This document shows positions 41,113 to 41,386 of a stretch of 41,386 nucleotides of DNA, piece after piece. Source of the DNA: Desulfurellales bacterium (GTDB lineage: Bacteria; Campylobacterota_A; Desulfurellia; Desulfurellales; Hippeaceae). How positions within the stretch are numbered: the first letter of the stretch is position 1; each line of letters opens with the position of its first letter. The stretch lies in the NCBI GenBank assembly GCA_027014115.1, contig JALWEJ010000044.1, forward strand, positions 1 through 41,386, read 5' to 3'. Position numbers and translations under genes: made by a program. A model generated the notes under the pieces. That model was not told the DNA's origin. It ran no database searches and saw nothing but the letters and a program-made list of their open reading frames with translations.

Positions 41113-41386
41113 GTCGTAATTCCCTTCATAAACGGAAATAGTGCAATAAAGAAACTTTATCAAGTAGTAGAAGATGCCTTGTTTAAGGCATGTCGTAATT
41201 CCCTTCATAAACGGAAATAGTGCAATAAGGGAATATTTGTAACAAGAGAAGGCAGATACACGTCGTAATTCCCTTCATAAACGGAAATAGTGCAATTCTT
41301 GCCTTGTAGCTTCAAAGGCATTGCGAGTTTTGCTGTCGTAATTCCCTTCATAAACGGAAATAGTGCAATAGAAAACTGATTTAAGT

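Larger units (their letters stand above)
37201..41386. CRISPR. large CRISPR array, truncated by the IS element and running off the window
   Basis: I count 55 complete 35-base repeats, the first at 37266-37300 and the last at 41335-41369. They start GTCGTAATTCCCTTCATAAA and end CGGAAATAGTGCAAT, and look identical throughout. A truncated repeat with only its last 21 bases lies at 37201-37221, directly against the IS. There are 55 complete spacers of 34-45 bases and a partial one at 41370-41386. Three spacers occur twice. No leader is visible and no cas gene lies in the window. Read on the minus strand the repeat ends ATTACGAC, which resembles the ATTGAAAC-type 8-base crRNA handle, so minus-strand transcription with the leader beyond 41386 is my best guess. 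Repeat length and long variable spacers fit type I-B or type III; the type cannot be fixed from here. Confidence 0.98.

Noticed and set aside
37250-41220. Several open frames across the array containing repeated peptide units such as ALFPFMKGITT
   Set aside because: They are translations of the 35-base CRISPR repeat in successive frames, not proteins.

Overview
The window is AT-rich bacterial chromosome with tightly packed genes, many of them overlapping by 1-23 bases. The gene set suggests an anaerobic, probably thermophilic, sulfur-reducing member of the Desulfurellia (Hippea/Desulfurella-like). Supporting features are a superoxide reductase, rubredoxin and flavodiiron operon, fatty-acid activation genes, ThyX and TrmFO, and an RtcB ligase. 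The lineage is my inference from gene content; no rRNA gene is present to confirm it.

Region by region. (1) 1-3260: a decayed arsenate reductase gene (arsC) with a good promoter, a zinc-type cation diffusion facilitator, and a two-domain kinase-like protein. (2) 3283-8395, minus strand: two acyl-CoA synthetases, a half-size TMEM165/GDT1 cation transporter and an aminotransferase. (3) 8575-19836, plus strand: a long housekeeping run of HDOD protein, NAD-epimerase, mtnA, crotonase, ftsY, eno, ftsB-like, rtcB, trmFO, thyX, rsmI and murJ, mostly overlapping or a few bases apart. (4) 19833-23191, minus strand: an oxidative-stress operon with 8-oxoguanine glycosylase, a Fur/PerR-family regulator, rubredoxin, superoxide reductase, flavodiiron protein and a 59-residue winged-helix protein, then a terminator and a YgbA-like gene. 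(5) 23394-29902, plus strand: a receiver-PAS-degenerate GGDEF-EAL response regulator, abutting a sensor kinase with two tandem periplasmic binding-protein domains, then tlyA and an EamA transporter. (6) 29899-35732, minus strand: sir2, class II aldolase, dedA, dnaG and mutS2. (7) 35817-37200: a dead IS3-family element. (8) 37201 to the window end: a very large CRISPR array with no cas genes in view.

The array is the most interesting part. It has 55 complete, apparently identical 35-base repeats plus one truncated repeat, and 55 complete spacers of 34-45 bases. The IS element cuts it exactly inside a repeat. Most spacers, read on the plus strand, translate into a plausible protein fragment. 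Three sets of non-identical spacers encode similar peptides, with several of their differences synonymous, two spacers overlap on one target, three spacers occur twice, and an unexpected number contain long perfect hairpins. If the array is transcribed from the minus strand, as the 8-base repeat end ATTACGAC suggests, the crRNAs would be antisense to target mRNAs, which is what an RNA-targeting (type III-like) system needs.

Other points of interest are the dual-sensor kinase with its c-di-GMP output protein, a PerR-type regulator lacking the usual regulatory-site histidines, two apparently leaderless transcripts, and MtnA plus a class II aldolase that could serve 5-deoxynucleoside salvage.
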